From contig SIJG01000034.1 of NCBI GenBank assembly GCA_023374025.1, positions 544,089 through 608,088 of the forward strand: a stretch of DNA of 64,000 nucleotides, written 5' to 3'. This stretch comes from Heterodera schachtii (Eukaryota; Nematoda; Chromadorea; Rhabditida; Heteroderidae). Numbering within the stretch: position 1 is the stretch's first letter; each line of letters begins with the position of its first letter. Below, piece by piece: positions 26,422 to 39,274 of this stretch. The notes under the pieces are model-generated. The model did no database searches. It was given only the letters and a program-made list of their open reading frames with translations, and was not told the origin of the DNA. The position numbers and the translations under genes were made by a program.

Positions 26422-28401
26422 AAATTCTAAAATTAAACGAATTTTAGTGTTTACAATTTAGGCAGATGGCATCCAAAAATTTCTGAACCCGGCAAAAATT
26501 TATGAAAAGCGAAATTTCGGAGGCGCATAAAATTACTAATTATGAAAAAAAAAATTTAAACGCGAAATTTCTGAGTGAAATTCAGAATTATGAAGTAGTA
26601 TCTATTTCCGTAAATTGCAAAATTCGGATAGGTAAATAGAGGCATTCATATAAATTTACATTTACAAACAACGGAATTAAAATAATGGCTTCCGATCAAA
26701 TTTGTTAGCTGTGTTGCATGCATGCATTCTCCAATAAAAATGCTGAAATTTTTTTTGTCTTAAATCTAAAAAATCTATGGCCCTATAAATTAGGTACACT
26801 TTCAATTTTTTTTTCAGTTGTACTGAATTCTTATAAAAAAATGCTGAAATTTCTTTTGTCTAAAATTTAAAATTTTCTATGGCCCTATAAACTACACCCT
26901 TTTGGGAGTCTTCCTTAATACGTACTTAATACATAGGTATGTATGTATTATTTATGTGGTGCATCAGCAGCAATAGGAACAACATCAATCACACAATGTT
27001 TGCTCACAGTTGATACACAATCGACGGCAATTGGAGGCGGGGTGAATTTTTTGATGGAAAAAAAAGGTCGACGGGGCGGCGGCCTCCGTTTTTCTACTTG
27101 GCCAAAACAATGGAGCGCGCGAAGATAAGTGGATTTTTGATTAGCGTCAAGGGGGGAAGCGGTGGGAGGCGGAAAAGTGGGGTCAATTGGGGGCGGCGGA
27201 TGTTTGATTAGTCATTTAGGAAGAGGACAAAAGCAGCGCGAACAGGGTTTAAAAAAAATTATGTAATAGTAAAATAATAAAAATAGGTAATTTTTAAGGA
27301 ATAAAACAAATACATAGATGAGTACGCGATTTTGATTTTGAAAAAGAAACCAAATATTTATCAGGGCAGAAAAATTGGTACTTATGCAGTTTACGCCACA
27401 TAAAAAAAAAATTGTTTTTTCTAATTATTAAAACGTGTTTCCAGAGAGGTATTCGGGGCCGCTGATCACGAAAAAGACATTCATTTCGACTAGTTTCGAA
27501 CTCCGGAGCCGAATCCGAACCAAAGTCGAAAATTCATTTTTCACTAAAATCCACCTTTATTGTCCAAAAATGATTCAAATGCATGCATGGAATGGCCATG
27601 AACCCCCTATTTTCTATTCATTTAAGTTTAATTGAATCATTTTTGGACAATAAAGGTGGATTTTAGTGAAAAATGAATTTTCGACTTTGGTTCGAATTCG
27701 GGTACGGAACTAGTCGAAATGAATGTCTTTTTCGTGATCAGCGGCCCCGAATACCCCTGGAAACACGTTTTGGTAATTAAAAAAAAATAATTTTTTTTTT
27801 GTGTGGCGTAAACTGCATAAGTACCGAAAAATTTCTTGAGCTGCGGCATAAACTAGAATTTTATGATGAAAAAACAAAAATACGTAAACATCCATCAGAA
27901 TAGCTTAACGAAAAACCCCAGTTTTTTTTTTGAGTTCTTCTGGCCATATATATTTTTTTGAAACTTAACGGAATATTTGAATTTTGCATAAAAATAATAA
28001 TAAACAATATGGAATTATCGAACAACACTAATTGTAAGAATGCTCAATTTGAATTTATCTCCTAAAACGTAAATTTTTTTTTTCTTGGCCAATTATTTCC
28101 TTTTTTTTTTTGCCATTTTCATGCCTATTTTAGGTGCTCTATTTGAAGAACGTTCGTGCCTAAAATTCAGGCCTTATTTATGCCATTGAATTTTCATAGT
28201 GATAAAAATACAAATTTTATATTTCTAATGGAATTTTGTTTCAATCTTTAAATGTTTGCTAAAAATTGAACTATGTTAACCTACTCTCTGTTAATGAGGG
28301 AAATGGTTTGATTATAGAACATTTTTTAAGGAAAAAAAAACGAAAAACATCAACCAAGCCTAGCACTAATTGTTTTACAGTAAAATTTCAAAAAATATAT
28401 T
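26422..28401. other. Intergenic region without a recognised gene
   Basis: Between the SLC2 start and tRNA-Ser. AT-rich, with a repeated phrase near 26735 and 26835 (CTGAAATTTTTTTTGTCT...CTATGGCCCTATAAA) and a G-rich patch at 27040-27200. The long inverted repeat at 27377-27825 is listed separately. No domain could be recognised in the small frames here. Confidence 0.5.
27377..27825. mobile_element. Long-hairpin element, GGTACTTATGCAG ends, 8-bp duplication
   Basis: The arms start GGTACTTATGCAGTTTACGC and contain GGGGCCGCTGATCACGAA and a TTCGAAxTCxGG word shared with the element at 20329-20787. Exact 8-bp duplication GAAAAATT (27369-27376, 27826-27833). The loop is near 27600. Same inner family as 20329 but different outer ends. 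Confidence 0.75.
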
Positions 28402-28483
28402 CGACGCCTGTGAGATTCGAACTCACGCGGGGAAACCCCATTGGATTAGCAGTCCAACGCCTTAACCACTCGGCCAAAGCGTC
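28402..28483 (-). tRNA. tRNA-Ser (anticodon GCT)
   Basis: 82-nt cloverleaf on the minus strand: acceptor stem GACGCTT/AGGCGTC, D-arm with GGCCGAGTGGTTAAGG (box A), anticodon stem TTGGA-CTGCTAA-TCCAA giving GCT, a long variable arm (GGGGTTTCCCC) typical of serine tRNA, and T-arm GTGAGTTCGAATCTCAC (box B). No intron. Decodes AGC/AGT. Confidence 0.95.
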
Positions 28484-28659
28484 GCGCAGAAAAAGCATAC
28501 CAAATAAGCAAAATGTAAGTGAAACCAAATAAAATCACCAAAAAATTTCTGTCTTTTTTACATTTTACATCCATATATTTTGGTCAATTTCACACTTTTT
28601 ATTGATATGCCTTTGAGAATAAAAACTCAGTCATCAATCAGTCCTTTTGCTGTTTCATT

Positions 28660-31600
28660 TTATCCATTTTTTTCAAGCGCTTCCCGTAGCTGTTCATTCC
28701 GTTGACATGCCTTTAAAAATGGCATTTATAAAACAGTTTAATTAATTAATTATTAAGGGATCGAATTTTATATTTAAAACATTTATTAGACAATTTTACA
28801 TTTTCAAAATATATATTAGTCAATTTACATTTTTGTAAAAAGTACAAAATTTCATTAAATATACAATCTTTAAGATTCAAAAAACATCCTCCATCCCTGG
28901 CTCATCCTCCAATTTTTTATAAAAATGATGCCATTTTTTTTGTTGAATTTAATTGTCTACCCTAATTATATGATAATTAATTATGCATGTCCGTCCACCT
29001 GTTGGAACTCGCCAACCGTTTTCATGTACATTCGCTGTTTGTCCAACAGCATTTGCAGTTGGTTGTGCAACTGGTCGCGCTGTTCCTGCAGCATTCGCCG
29101 TTTGCAGAGCATCTGTTTTTTTGGAAATTAATTTTAGTGCAAATTATATGTAAAATTAAGAAAAAAAAAAATCCAATCTGGTGTTAAAAAAAGGGTCGTA
29201 AATCTGTACAAACATTTTTTTTTAATTTAGCAGGCGGCTGGCTAACAGAAAAATGCTAGGGCTAACAAACGATACCAAGAATGGCTAATTAGGTTAACTA
29301 AAAAGTATTTTTTAACCAAAAATCGTTCAACGACATTTCGGGTTGCACACCCCCCCCCCCGCTTAAAAAATTTTTAGAAAAATTGAAAAAATTTCAGCGA
29401 TTTTTTTGAATTTTTTTTTACTAATTTATCAAATTTTGTTTTTTAAATTATGGGGTGACTCTTAATATTGTGTACCCAGACCATCCACAACGACACCTTG
29501 TCAAGACTGTCGTCAACACCGCGTCCAATTTGTTGCAAATTGTCGAGCAATGAGTCCCGGTACTCCTCGCGCTGGGCCAACTCCTGTTGGTCATCAATGC
29601 TGTTCAGCAGACGGATTTCGCGCTGGACGAAGTCCCGTTTGCTGACCAACGTGTTGTACAGTGTGTATTGGCGTTTTGTCTCCCCATGCTTGGCACTTAC
29701 TAAAAGAAAATGCCATCCAAATTTAAACAAATTCAAATCATTTGTGGGGGGGGGGGGAATTTTTAATTTTTTAATGGAAAAATCAACCAAATTTTCGGAT
29801 TTTTAAAGTATAAACAAATAAAAATGCTCTGGTGGTGACAGAATTCGGCGCCTAGAAAAATTTTACGAAATAATTTGTTGAAAATTATACAAAAAAAAGA
29901 GTTAAATTTTATTTTTGCTTCATTAAAATGATTTTTCACAAAATTTTAAGTTCGGGGGATGATTAAGGCATAATTTTGAATTTTCTTATTTGAAAATTAA
30001 AAGCCAAAAGATTCAATTTGGAAAGTTCGACGACCCTACAGGGACAGTCCAAAAAAAAAATCGTAATCACTAAATTTTTCAAAATTTTTTCGGCGACGTT
30101 TAATTTTTTTTAAAGCATGTCGCAAATAAAAATTAGCACGAAAAGCAAAATGACTCATTCCACCACCACTCACTTTGGTTGCACAGCTCCACAAATTTGC
30201 GTTGGTACTGTGCCAACTCCACCCGGGACGGACGTGCGCCCAACCGCCGGCTGAGGCGCACAATTTGCCGATTCGTTGCCCCAACTTCGGCTGCCAACGC
30301 GCGCGCCCGTGCCATGCCATCGTCGTGCAATGCCTGCGCCGCCGCCGCATTGGCCGCAGCGATTTCGTCGGTGCCACCGTCGTCGCCGCCCTCATCAGCG
30401 GCATCTTTTTTTGAAAATGAAAATTTTTCCCCCCGCAATTTGGACATTATTTGTCTACATAAAAAAGAATTATTTAATTCAGGCGCAAAAAAATTTATTC
30501 CATTATAGCAATTTTTTGTTGTTACAGAAAAAAAAAATTCGGCGGGGAGAAAGTCGTAGATTTTTTTCAAATTTTTTTAATTAAAAAATTTTCAGGCACC
30601 CCTTACAAGGGAACATTCCGAGCTGTGACTAGGAAAGTGCATATAAACAATATACCATTGGATAGAGCAGGGTCGACTTCTAGTGTGAATTTTTAATTTT
30701 AGCGGTGCATTTTGCCTGGTTCAAAAGTTACAGGGCCTCAAAAATCGAAATTTTGTGCTTGAGGGCTCATTTTCAACTTTTTTCACTTTATATCGATTTT
30801 TCTCAACTTTACAATGACAGAATACATTTATTTTAAACAAAAAAATAATTATAATGAATTTTTCATATTTAAAAATGTATTTTAAAAATCTTTAATTGGT
30901 TAAAAATTTCATTAAATTTATTTATTTTTAAGTTGGGTTCGAACCCAGACCCCCAAAATTAGGAATTTAACCAACTGAGCCACCAATTTTATGTGAAAAA
31001 CAGTCAAAATTTCGATTTTTGAGGCCTTGTAACTTTTGAAGCAGGCAAAATGCACCGTTAAAATTAAAAATTCACACTAGAAGTCGACCCTGCTCTATCC
31101 AATGGTATATCGTTTATATGCAATTTCCTAGTCACAGCTCGGAATGTTCCCTTGTTAACGCAATCGATACAGACCGATGGTTTTTTGAATCATCCTTCAC
31201 CCCTCATTTCCCAAGCTGTTATTTGTCCCGTGAAAAACTTTTTCAAAAAAAAAATTTTTGTTTCCCCGGAATTTAAAGGGATCTATCTATCCGCTCAGTT
31301 TGAACCAATCACATAATACCATTTCGCTCGCACTGTTCAAGCCGTTCAATTTCCATGTCCAATTCGTCCAGCCTTTGTCGGCATTGCGCTTTGAACGCAC
31401 TTTCGTCCGCTTTAATTGCGTCCCGTTGGGCCAAAAGGGTGCGCAACTGCTCCACTGTTCTGGAACAAAATTGTACTTTTGTACTCCAACTCATTTCCAT
31501 GCCCAAGAAATTTTGAAAAAGAAATTTCATAAATTTTTAGCAGTTTTTTTTTTTAAATAAAAATTCCTATTGTAATTTTTAAAATAATTTCTTTGGAGTT

Positions 31601-34357
31601 TTTTTTTATAGCTTGCTTGACCCATGCATGTTTTTGAATTTTATTGTCATGAAACTTTTCAATTTTTGACCAACTCAGTGCCATGCGTTTCGTATGCCTT
31701 TTGCTGCTCCTGCTCTTCGCTGTCCAACTGTTCAAATTCGGCCGCGAGCTGTGCGCTTCGTTCGCCTTCCTCCGCCTCGGATTTGGCCAAATTTTCCTCC
31801 TCAATTCCTAACTAAATAAAAAATATGAAAAAAATGCCGAAAAAAATTTGCCAAAATTTTCAAAACACCTCTTCCAATTCACGTTCCAATTCCTCCAATG
31901 ACTGCTGATAATTGGCGGAATTTGAAGTTTCTGTATTAACAAATCATCAAATTAAAAAAAAAAAAAAAAATTTTTTTTAACCCCTAAAATTATTTATTTT
32001 TTTTTCTCTAAAAAAAATTCAAAAAATTACCAATGTTTTGCTGTTGCTGTTCCTTGTACACCATTCTGATTATCGGCATTTGACCAGCAATTCCGTCGTG
32101 CCGTTGTTGTCCGTCAATTTCGGCACTTTCCGCTTCCATGACAATCAGTCGTTCTCCATCATCATCATCGTCCTCATTCTCCGCCAAATTCAATCCCTGA
32201 AAAAATTAGTATTTTTAAATTTTCTCCCCCCCAGAAATGAAAAAATATTTATTTTTAAGGAAAAAACAGATGCATTTTTGAAAAAACAATCTCATTGTCG
32301 TCAAGTGTCTAAAATTGTTTATTTTCTTTGAAAAATTATTTAAGCCGAAGTGCTAAAAATGCCATGGATTTTTAACAATTTTCTTAGCTTTAAAAAACTT
32401 GAAAACCACACTTGAAAATTGTTAGGCAATTTTTAAAAATTTTTTAAAATAAATTTCTTTTCAAATTGACAATTCACCGATTGATGCTGCTGATGTTCAT
32501 CATCAGTTGAGTGACCCGCCATTTTGGAAATGTTTGCCATTGTCTGTATGGTGTCGGCCATTCGCTTCACTCGTCGGTACACTTTTCGGGGCCGTCGTTT
32601 CACCAACGGACGAACGCCGGCGGCGCTGTCAATACATTCCTAAAAAATTATTGAAAAATTAAAAAAAAAAATTTCTAAAAATCTGGATTTTTTTTTTAAA
32701 TTTTGATAAATGAGTGAATTGTAAGAATCTGAAAAATATTTTTTTAGAATCAATGAGGGGGCTAAGTTTTTTTAAAGTCCCAAAAAATTTCACTTTTTTG
32801 GTCGCTTTTTTAAGGAAAAGAAAAAAAAAATTTTTTTTTTGGGGGGGGGGGGAACAAAAATTTTAATTTTGACCATTTTGTGCTCATTTTATCATAAAAA
32901 GCCAACCGATGAAAATAAATTTTTGTCAAATGTGGAAGGAAATTGCAAAAAAAAAAAATGCTGTATTTAATGAGACCCAAATTTTACCAATTGTTCGCTG
33001 AAGTGCCATCCCTGTTGCCCAAATTGGTAAACCGCAAAATTGAGCGTCTCATTGCCCAACCGTTCACGCACAAAATTCGCCTCATTCACAAGCCACTGTA
33101 AACAAAAAAAAAATTATATAAAAATTTAAAAAAAAAATCCCATAAAACATAACTAAATTTTTCCGGAGTGAAATGAAATACACGAAAAATTCGAGGAAGA
33201 TTCGGGGATGAGAAAAAGCCCAGGTTTCAGGGAATTTGGTGTAATTTTTATTAAAATTTCAAATGAATGTTGTGATATGGCTATAGGTACACCTCCATTC
33301 CTTTTTTTTTGTAATTTCATAAGACAAGTACCATAAATTTTGCAAAATTTTTCCAATGGCAATCATTTTTTTGTCACCAACGCACCTGTACCACAGGATA
33401 AATGTGCTCCAAGTCAAGGCCCTGAATTTGATGTGGTTCCAACGAGAAAGGACAGCTCAGTTCGGGCAGCACCTTCACAATGCGTTCGGTCAAAGCTCTA
33501 AAATTGAAAAAAAAAATTTTTTTTTTTTTTGATTTTTAAAAGTAATTTTGGAAGTTCTCAAAAAAATTAATAGGTAATCTAGACAATTTTTTAGGCCAAG
33601 TCCACCCATCAAACGTTGCTTTCACAAATTTAAATGACTAGAAATTTTTCTAAATCGGGGGGAGGGGTGTACGAAATTTTTGCAGAGAGGCGGAGGGGAT
33701 GGGGTAGAATCAAAAAAATAGTACATTTTCTGGCCAATTGTCTGATTGTCCGAGTAGAGCAAATCCACGTCAACCTTGTGAGCACATTGCGAAATGCACC
33801 ACACCATTCCACCAACAATCTAAAAAATTTTCCCGAATTTTAATAATGAAAAATTGGGAAACTTTTTGTTTATGCTTGCACTATTTTTTAAGATTGTCCT
33901 TAAAAGATGCATTGGTTTTGAGATGAATGCGACATTTTGAAAAAGTCTTGTACTGTATTTTCTGGACAAATCCAGGAAAATCCAGGTCCTGAGAAAATCC
34001 AGGTTGCCGAAAATTGCCTGGACCTGGAAACCCTGGCATTCTTTTTTTTCATAAAATGCGACAACTACAACTTAAGCTTTGCAACTTTCTCTTCAAACAG
34101 CCAAATTTAACATTCTTGGTATCCTTGGACATTTCCAATGGTTCTCTATTACCCAAATGAAAATTTTTTTAAAATTTTATGGTCGTGTAAACTGCAACAG
34201 AGCCAAATTTTTCTGTCCGCACTTTGTCAAAATTTCCAAGGCCCATTATTTTGGCACGAAAATAGCCGGCATTGAACAGCAATTCCAGCGTTTGTGACAA
34301 GCGTTCCAACTGTTCATCGTCCATCACTTTTTCTTCTCCCTTTGAGTGCTGCTCCAT
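28660..34357 (-). CDS. ccdc93: CCDC93, subunit of the CCC (COMMD/CCDC22/CCDC93) endosomal complex
   Basis: CCDC93 works with CCDC22 and COMMD proteins in Retriever/WASH-dependent endosomal recycling. Minus-strand exons: 34357-34223, 33819-33725, 33497-33386, 33095-32988, 32639-32478, 32196-32031, 31930-31869, 31811-31671, about 31459-31320, 30404-30174, about 29695-29497, 29112-28999 and 28710-28660, about 570 aa (human 631). Seen: [68 protein letters not shown] (NN-CH-type N-terminal domain in this family), then a charged coiled coil, [34 protein letters not shown] and [14 protein letters not shown], all with clear human counterparts. The junction into exon 9 and that between exons 10 and 11 do not resolve cleanly by phase. 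A TTA-flanked element sits in intron 9. Confidence 0.93.
30606..31154. mobile_element. TTA-flanked (PIF/Harbinger-like) inverted-repeat element with tRNA-like core
   Basis: The arms start CAAGGGAACATTCCGAGCTG and run for about 170 bp each. The flanking trinucleotide TTA is on both sides, the duplication size and sequence typical of PIF/Harbinger. No transposase. The centre (about 30935-30990, minus) is tRNA-like. Located in CCDC93 intron 9. Confidence 0.7.
30935..30992 (-). repeat. tRNA-like sequence (box A and box B)
   Basis: Minus-strand reading starts GGTGGCTCAGTTGGTTAAAT (box A-like) and ends GGTCTGGGTTCGAACCC (perfect box B). The acceptor stem and anticodon arm are not sound, so it is a tRNA-derived fragment inside a transposable element rather than a tRNA gene. 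Confidence 0.55.
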
Positions 34358-34610
34358 CTCTGTTTTCTCGAATAAAATTTGTTGTTTGTTACATTTATAC
34401 AGGGTTAGGATTTATATATATATATTTTTAATATGTTTTTTGCGAATATTTGTTTGCATAAAAAGCTCAAAATAGCAATTTTGGTTTTTACCTGTTTTGG
34501 CAAATCAAAAAATGTTTTAGGTTTTTTAGTTTTGGCTATTTTTTAATTTCATATTTTGGCAAAATGAATAAATAATATATAATATTTAAAATTTTTCTGT
34601 TTGCCCTAAC

Positions 34611-35952
34611 CGGGCCAGGACGTTTTCGTACCGCCATTTTCGTACCGCCGTTTTCGTACCGCCGTTTTCGTACCGCCGTTTTCGTACCGGAGACGTTTTC
34701 GTACCGCCGTTTTCGTACCAGTGGATATGCAAAAAAAATTGCATTTATATTATTTTTTTTATCTAAGTAATTACTAGGGCTGGGATTAAGTCAAATGACT
34801 TTTTTTCGCTAACTCTAAATGGAGGAGTTTGACTTTTTGAGGCAAAATTTGATTTTAGTGAAGAACATGCCGAAAAATACAAAGAAAATTCCGAAAAATA
34901 ATATTCGATCGATAAAAATGCAATGAAACCTGGCTGAATTTTTCTTAATTGTTGGAAGAATCTCTTAATGTTTTGACAATTTAGCTTTTATTAACGGCAA
35001 AGGTGTAGAATTGCGGTCCCGACGGAAAATAAACTTAAAAATTTTATTTTGGTTTTTCCTGGGGTGAAAAATGTGCTGATTACGAAACTGAGCTCAGATT
35101 TTGTAAAATCACTGATTTTATCTTTGATTTTTTATCAAGTACTTGATTTTTTTCAAAACTTTAAAAAAATTAACCGGGCGTAAAAAACTCATATAGAGAT
35201 AATTTGTAGAGCTGAAAAAGAGCTTTCGAATGAGCTATTGAATGTTTGGAGAAGTTAAGTTTTTATTTTTTTGCGATTTTTTAAAATTTAATTACTGGCC
35301 ATTACGGGTCATGTGAGATGAGGTCTCGGGTTCGAGCCCGCTTGGCAGCAGTTTATTTTTTTGTGAGAATTGATGAAAAATCATAGACAAAATGATGGCT
35401 TTTGCAAAATCTGAGTTCATATTCGTGATTAGAACATTTTTAGACCACAAATTCTTGTAAAGAAAATTTTAAAAATTTGAAAAAAAATCAAGTACTTGAT
35501 GAGAAATCAAAGATAAAATCAGTGATTTTACAAAATCTGAGCTCAGATTCGTAATCAGCACATTTTTTCACCCCAGGAAAAACCAAAATAAAATTTTTAA
35601 GTTTATTTTCCGTCGGGACCGCAATTCTACACCTTTGCCTTATTAACTACAAAATGAACCAGCCAATGTCAATCCCGAGAACATTGACAATTCTCGCCGG
35701 TATTTCCCGAAACTATGAGATGCGACCTTATTTTGTTCCGGAATTTTGTTATTTTTGTTAATTTATGAATTTTCTACATTATATTTTATGAATGGGATTC
35801 TTAAGTTATTCAAATCGAATCTGACGCTTGTACAAGACCTCGTACGAAAACGTCCCCGGTACGAAAACGGCGGTACGAAAACGTCCAAGGTACGAAAACG
35901 GCGGTACGAAAACGGCGGTACGAAAATGGCGGTACGAAAACGACCCTGACCG
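34611..35952. mobile_element. Foldback element with TTTTCGTACCGCCG tandem arms
   Basis: Left arm: about seven CGTACCGCC(G/A)TTTT units (34620-34720). Right arm: the inverse (35843-35945). Ends CGGGCCAGGACG and CGGTCAGGGTCG. Exact 9-bp duplication TGCCCTAAC (34602-34610, 35953-35961). Another element (34996-35639) lies inside. No gene in 34358-36540. Confidence 0.8.
34996..35639. mobile_element. Nested long-hairpin element, GGCAAAGGTGTAG ends
   Basis: Long near-perfect arms (GGCAAAGGTGTAGAATTGCG...; TTGATTTCTCATCAAGTACTTG) and an exact 8-bp duplication, TTATTAAC (34988-34995, 35640-35647). The loop has a box B-like GGTCTCGGGTTCGAGCCCG near 35320. Inserted within the foldback element at 34611-35952, so it is younger. 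Confidence 0.8.
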
Positions 35953-36543
35953 TGCCCTAACGGCACTAGCACGGGTGTTTTGAGCATCATAACTTTTTTC
36001 TTTGTTAACCAAATGTAACAAACTTGGTATCATTCAAAAGCTTTTCACAAGCTCTATTAATTAGCTAAAACTCAACATAATAATATGCAACGATGCAAAA
36101 AAAGTAAAAATATAACATACAAATTTTCGTTTTTTTTTTTTTTTGCAGCTTTCAAGCGAGTACTTTTTTGTGAGCTGCTTAATCACTTAGAAACAGCTTA
36201 CAAAAAGCTTCTAAACATTCAGAGCTTCCCGGTCTGCGACCGCGGAATTTTTATGTCCGCCTCCACCTCTGTCACATGATACCCATTTAATCTGGGTGCT
36301 TCAAGAAAACGTTATAGTGTATTAAAATTGGCACATGTAAACTGCCATAGAGCCGACATTTATGTTATAGTTTCCAAATGCCAAAAACAAAAACAAAATA
36401 TAGCTTTATGCTGCATATGGACGGTTAAGCATAAAAACAACAACAATAACCAATGACAGAAGATAGATAAACAAATAATAGTAGGTATGTCAGTAGCAGA
36501 TGATCACCCTATCATCAGAAGCAGGGCTCGGAAGTGTGAAGAG

Positions 36544-37809
36544 TAGAGACCGGACAACTGGGGTCGGAGGGATCCCGAATCGGGATCCCGACTGAATCCC
36601 GATCCCGATCAATCCCGAACATTTCGTAAAAACGATCGGGACGGATCCCGAGTCGGGATCCCGACCGAATCCCGATCCCGATCAATCCCGAAGATTTTTT
36701 TTCGGGATCCCGCGGGATTATCGGGATTTGCTGAAACTCAATTTTTTTTACGTTTTGTGCCAAGTTTTGTTCAAATGCTTATATAATATTTATAATTAAC
36801 CAATTCGATCGAGAAAATAGGATGGTAATTATATCAGGTTTTTATAGAAATTTCCAAAATTAGAATATCATGTCCAAAAAATCAGATTTTAGGGTCAAAA
36901 ATTATAACATTTAACAACATGGCTTTAAATAGTTTTTTTACAATTTAATTAATTAATATTAATTTTTGTATTTTCGCCTCCTCTGATCATTTTTAACAAT
37001 TTTGAGGAAAATTAGCAATCATAAAGTGCATCGAAATCAAAAAATCCGATTTTAAGAAATTTTTTTGCAGCAAATATTTCAAAAACTTTAGGGGAACAAG
37101 GAGGGGGAGGCCGGCGGTGCCGATAGGCGCCGCCGGGAAAATTTTGAAAATTTGAAATTTATTTGTTAACAGAATTTATACAAAAAACTGTCCATATTTT
37201 ATGATTTTGAACTAATTTATAAGAAAATAATGGGTTCTTGGGTCTGGTGATGCCAATTGGCACCGAAAGAAAAATATGGAGCAATTTTTATTCTGATTTT
37301 TTTGGATAAAATTCTTAGAAATATTTGTGCCATTAAACTACATAATAGATTTAAAATATTGTTTTAGGAATTAAAAAAATAATTTTTGATAATTCTTTTT
37401 TGTTTTTGAAAAATAAAAAATAAAAGTCACAAAATGTCCAACTTTTGCTTCAAATTTTGAAAATTTTATTCGAATTCTGGAGACGCGTGAAATTTTTTTT
37501 TTGGATTTTATATTGGATTTTTTAAGAACAATTAACAAATGACAATATTTTTTAACTTAAAATTCAAAATCTTATTTTAAAATGGGGGTTTTTCGAAAAA
37601 TTATCGTGACTTCAATCCCGCGGGATCCCGCGGGATTGGTAAAATGATCGGGAGGGATCCCGGTTCGGGATCCCGATGAAATCCCGATCCCGATCAATCC
37701 CGATGAATTTAAAAAATCGCTCGGGACGGATCCCGATGTCGGGATCCCGAATTTAATCCCGCGGGATCCCGAAAAAATCCCGCGGGATCCCGATCCCGTC
37801 CGGTCTCTA
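36544..37809. mobile_element. TAGAGACCGG-ended inverted-repeat element
   Basis: Ends TAGAGACCGGAC and GTCCGGTCTCTA. Subterminal arms are dense in GGGATCCCG/AATCCCGATCCCGATC words. Exact 8-bp duplication GTGAAGAG (36536-36543, 37810-37817). Contains the 22-bp core at 37113-37134. It split an older CAGGGCTCG-ended element beginning at 36522 whose other end may be near 38305. Confidence 0.8.
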
Positions 37810-38324
37810 GTGAAGAGTTGGCTCTCACGCGGGATTTTGCGGGATCCCATTCTGCAATCCCTTATTTTTTGGAAAATGCCGGATTTGCGGGATTACGTCC
37901 CGCAAAAAAAATTTTTTGAGTTCCAATCCCGCAGCGGGGTCCGCAAATTTGTAATTTCCGGTCTCTAAACCCAACTGTTAATCATTATTTGTTAAAAAAA
38001 TTTACTGGAAACTTTTTTGAAAAATTTATTATATCCATCCTTAGGAAATATTTACCAAAATTAAAAAAAAAAGAAAAAAAATTCTGCAATATTTTCGTAG
38101 ATAAATATTTTTAAAAAAGTCAAAAAAATATATTGTGAATACTATGATAAATATGAAAAACACACGATTTTTCGTGCATTTCTCATTCGTGAAACTAAGC
38201 TGCAGTAAGAATATTTTAAAAAAGTATATACAGTAAAACCTCATCCTATTTAAAATGAGTTAGTTCCCCCTGGAATAAAAGTAAATCTTCAAGCCCTGCT
38301 TAGAAGGTGTAATCATTAGGGATG

Positions 38325-38710
38325 CAATTTTTAGGTGCTAAAAACTGCCAAAATAGTTAGTTTTTAGATTATAAAAAACCCAAAAATAGGTGATAAAAAG
38401 TTTCAAATTTAGGTGTGTAAAATCGAAAATTTTCTTCAAAAATCAACAAAATTGTGCCAAATCAGTATGAGATGAAATACATATAATTTTTAAAATCAAA
38501 ATTTCCAAAATAGGTTAATAGGTTTTTTCAAAATTTTTAGGTTTTTTCGGTTCTAAAAAATAAAAAGGCTAGAAAACAGGCTCTAAAAACACGAAAAGTA
38601 GGCTTAACCTTAACAACCATAAAATAAAAACACTTGTTTTTCGTGTGTTTCTTCAGGTCACTGGGAGCTCAGGAAAAAAAATTGGTAAAAACCTAAAAAA
38701 TTGCATCACT
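38325..38710. repeat. GATGCAATTTTTAGGTGCTAAAAA inverted repeat
   Basis: Starts GATGCAATTTTTAGGTGC and ends with AAAAAATTGCATC; the interior is rich in AGGT/AAAAA words like those in the elements at 46847 and 56524. Ends only approximate. 38714-38815 also holds a short direct repeat (CATACGATG...CATGTTGATTATxG). Confidence 0.45.
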
Positions 38711-38883
38711 GGTAATAGCCATACGATGTTCCATGTTGATTATAGTTGTTGTCATACGATGTGTTCACCATACGATGATGATCCATGTTGATTATGGGTG
38801 TTGTCATCATCCGGTTCGGGTTGATTCTGTGCATTTCCATACTCTTCCACTATTCTATTTTCACATCCATTTGATGGGACGCA

Positions 38884-39274
38884 CGGTCTACCTCAGTTCG
38901 GCCCCGGCACGGTTCGGCCCCAGCATGTTTTTGACTATAACTTTTTTCTTTGCCAACCAAATCTAACAATCTTGGTATCATTCGATAGCCCTAAGTGTTC
39001 TCTATTAGCCTGCAAAATTTGGAAAAATTTCGTAATTTCGTTAATGTTTAAAAAAGTTATGGTCAGAAGAGTTCAAAAAACCAAATTTTCCAACTTTTTT
39101 GGCTCGAACTTTTTTTAAACTGAACAAATTTTTTTGGAATTTTGCAGGCTAATAGGGCATCTGAAGAGCTCTCGAATGATACCAACAGAGTTGGATTTGG
39201 TTGGCAAAGAAAAAAGTTATAGTGCAAAAACATGCTGGGGCCGAACCGTGCCGGGGCCGAACTGAGCCGGTCCG
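38884..39274. mobile_element. Foldback element (CAGTTCGGCCCC family) interrupting a secreted-protein gene
   Basis: Ends CGGTCTACCTCAGTTCGGCC and CGGACCGGCTCAGTTCGGCC, same family as 3178-3654. Flanked by GGGACGCA/GGGACGCAC on both sides (38876 and 39275). It lies in the 3' part of the secreted protein gene that starts at 40433 (minus). Confidence 0.8.

Noticed and set aside
26943..27128. Small plus-strand frame with a Gly/Arg-rich end
   Set aside because: No recognisable domain, no partner exons, and position in intergenic DNA.
30276..30584. Plus-strand His/Arg/Pro-rich frames
   Set aside because: Antisense shadows of CCDC93 exon 10 (30404-30174).
34618..34725. CRISPR-like array of short repeats
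   Set aside because: The units are contiguous with no spacers, the sequence is eukaryotic, and a matching inverse array is 1.1 kb away.
37572..37850. Frame with repeated GSRGIxxGIPTSGS
   Set aside because: It translates GGGATCCCG repeats in the TAGAGACCGG-ended element at 36544-37809.
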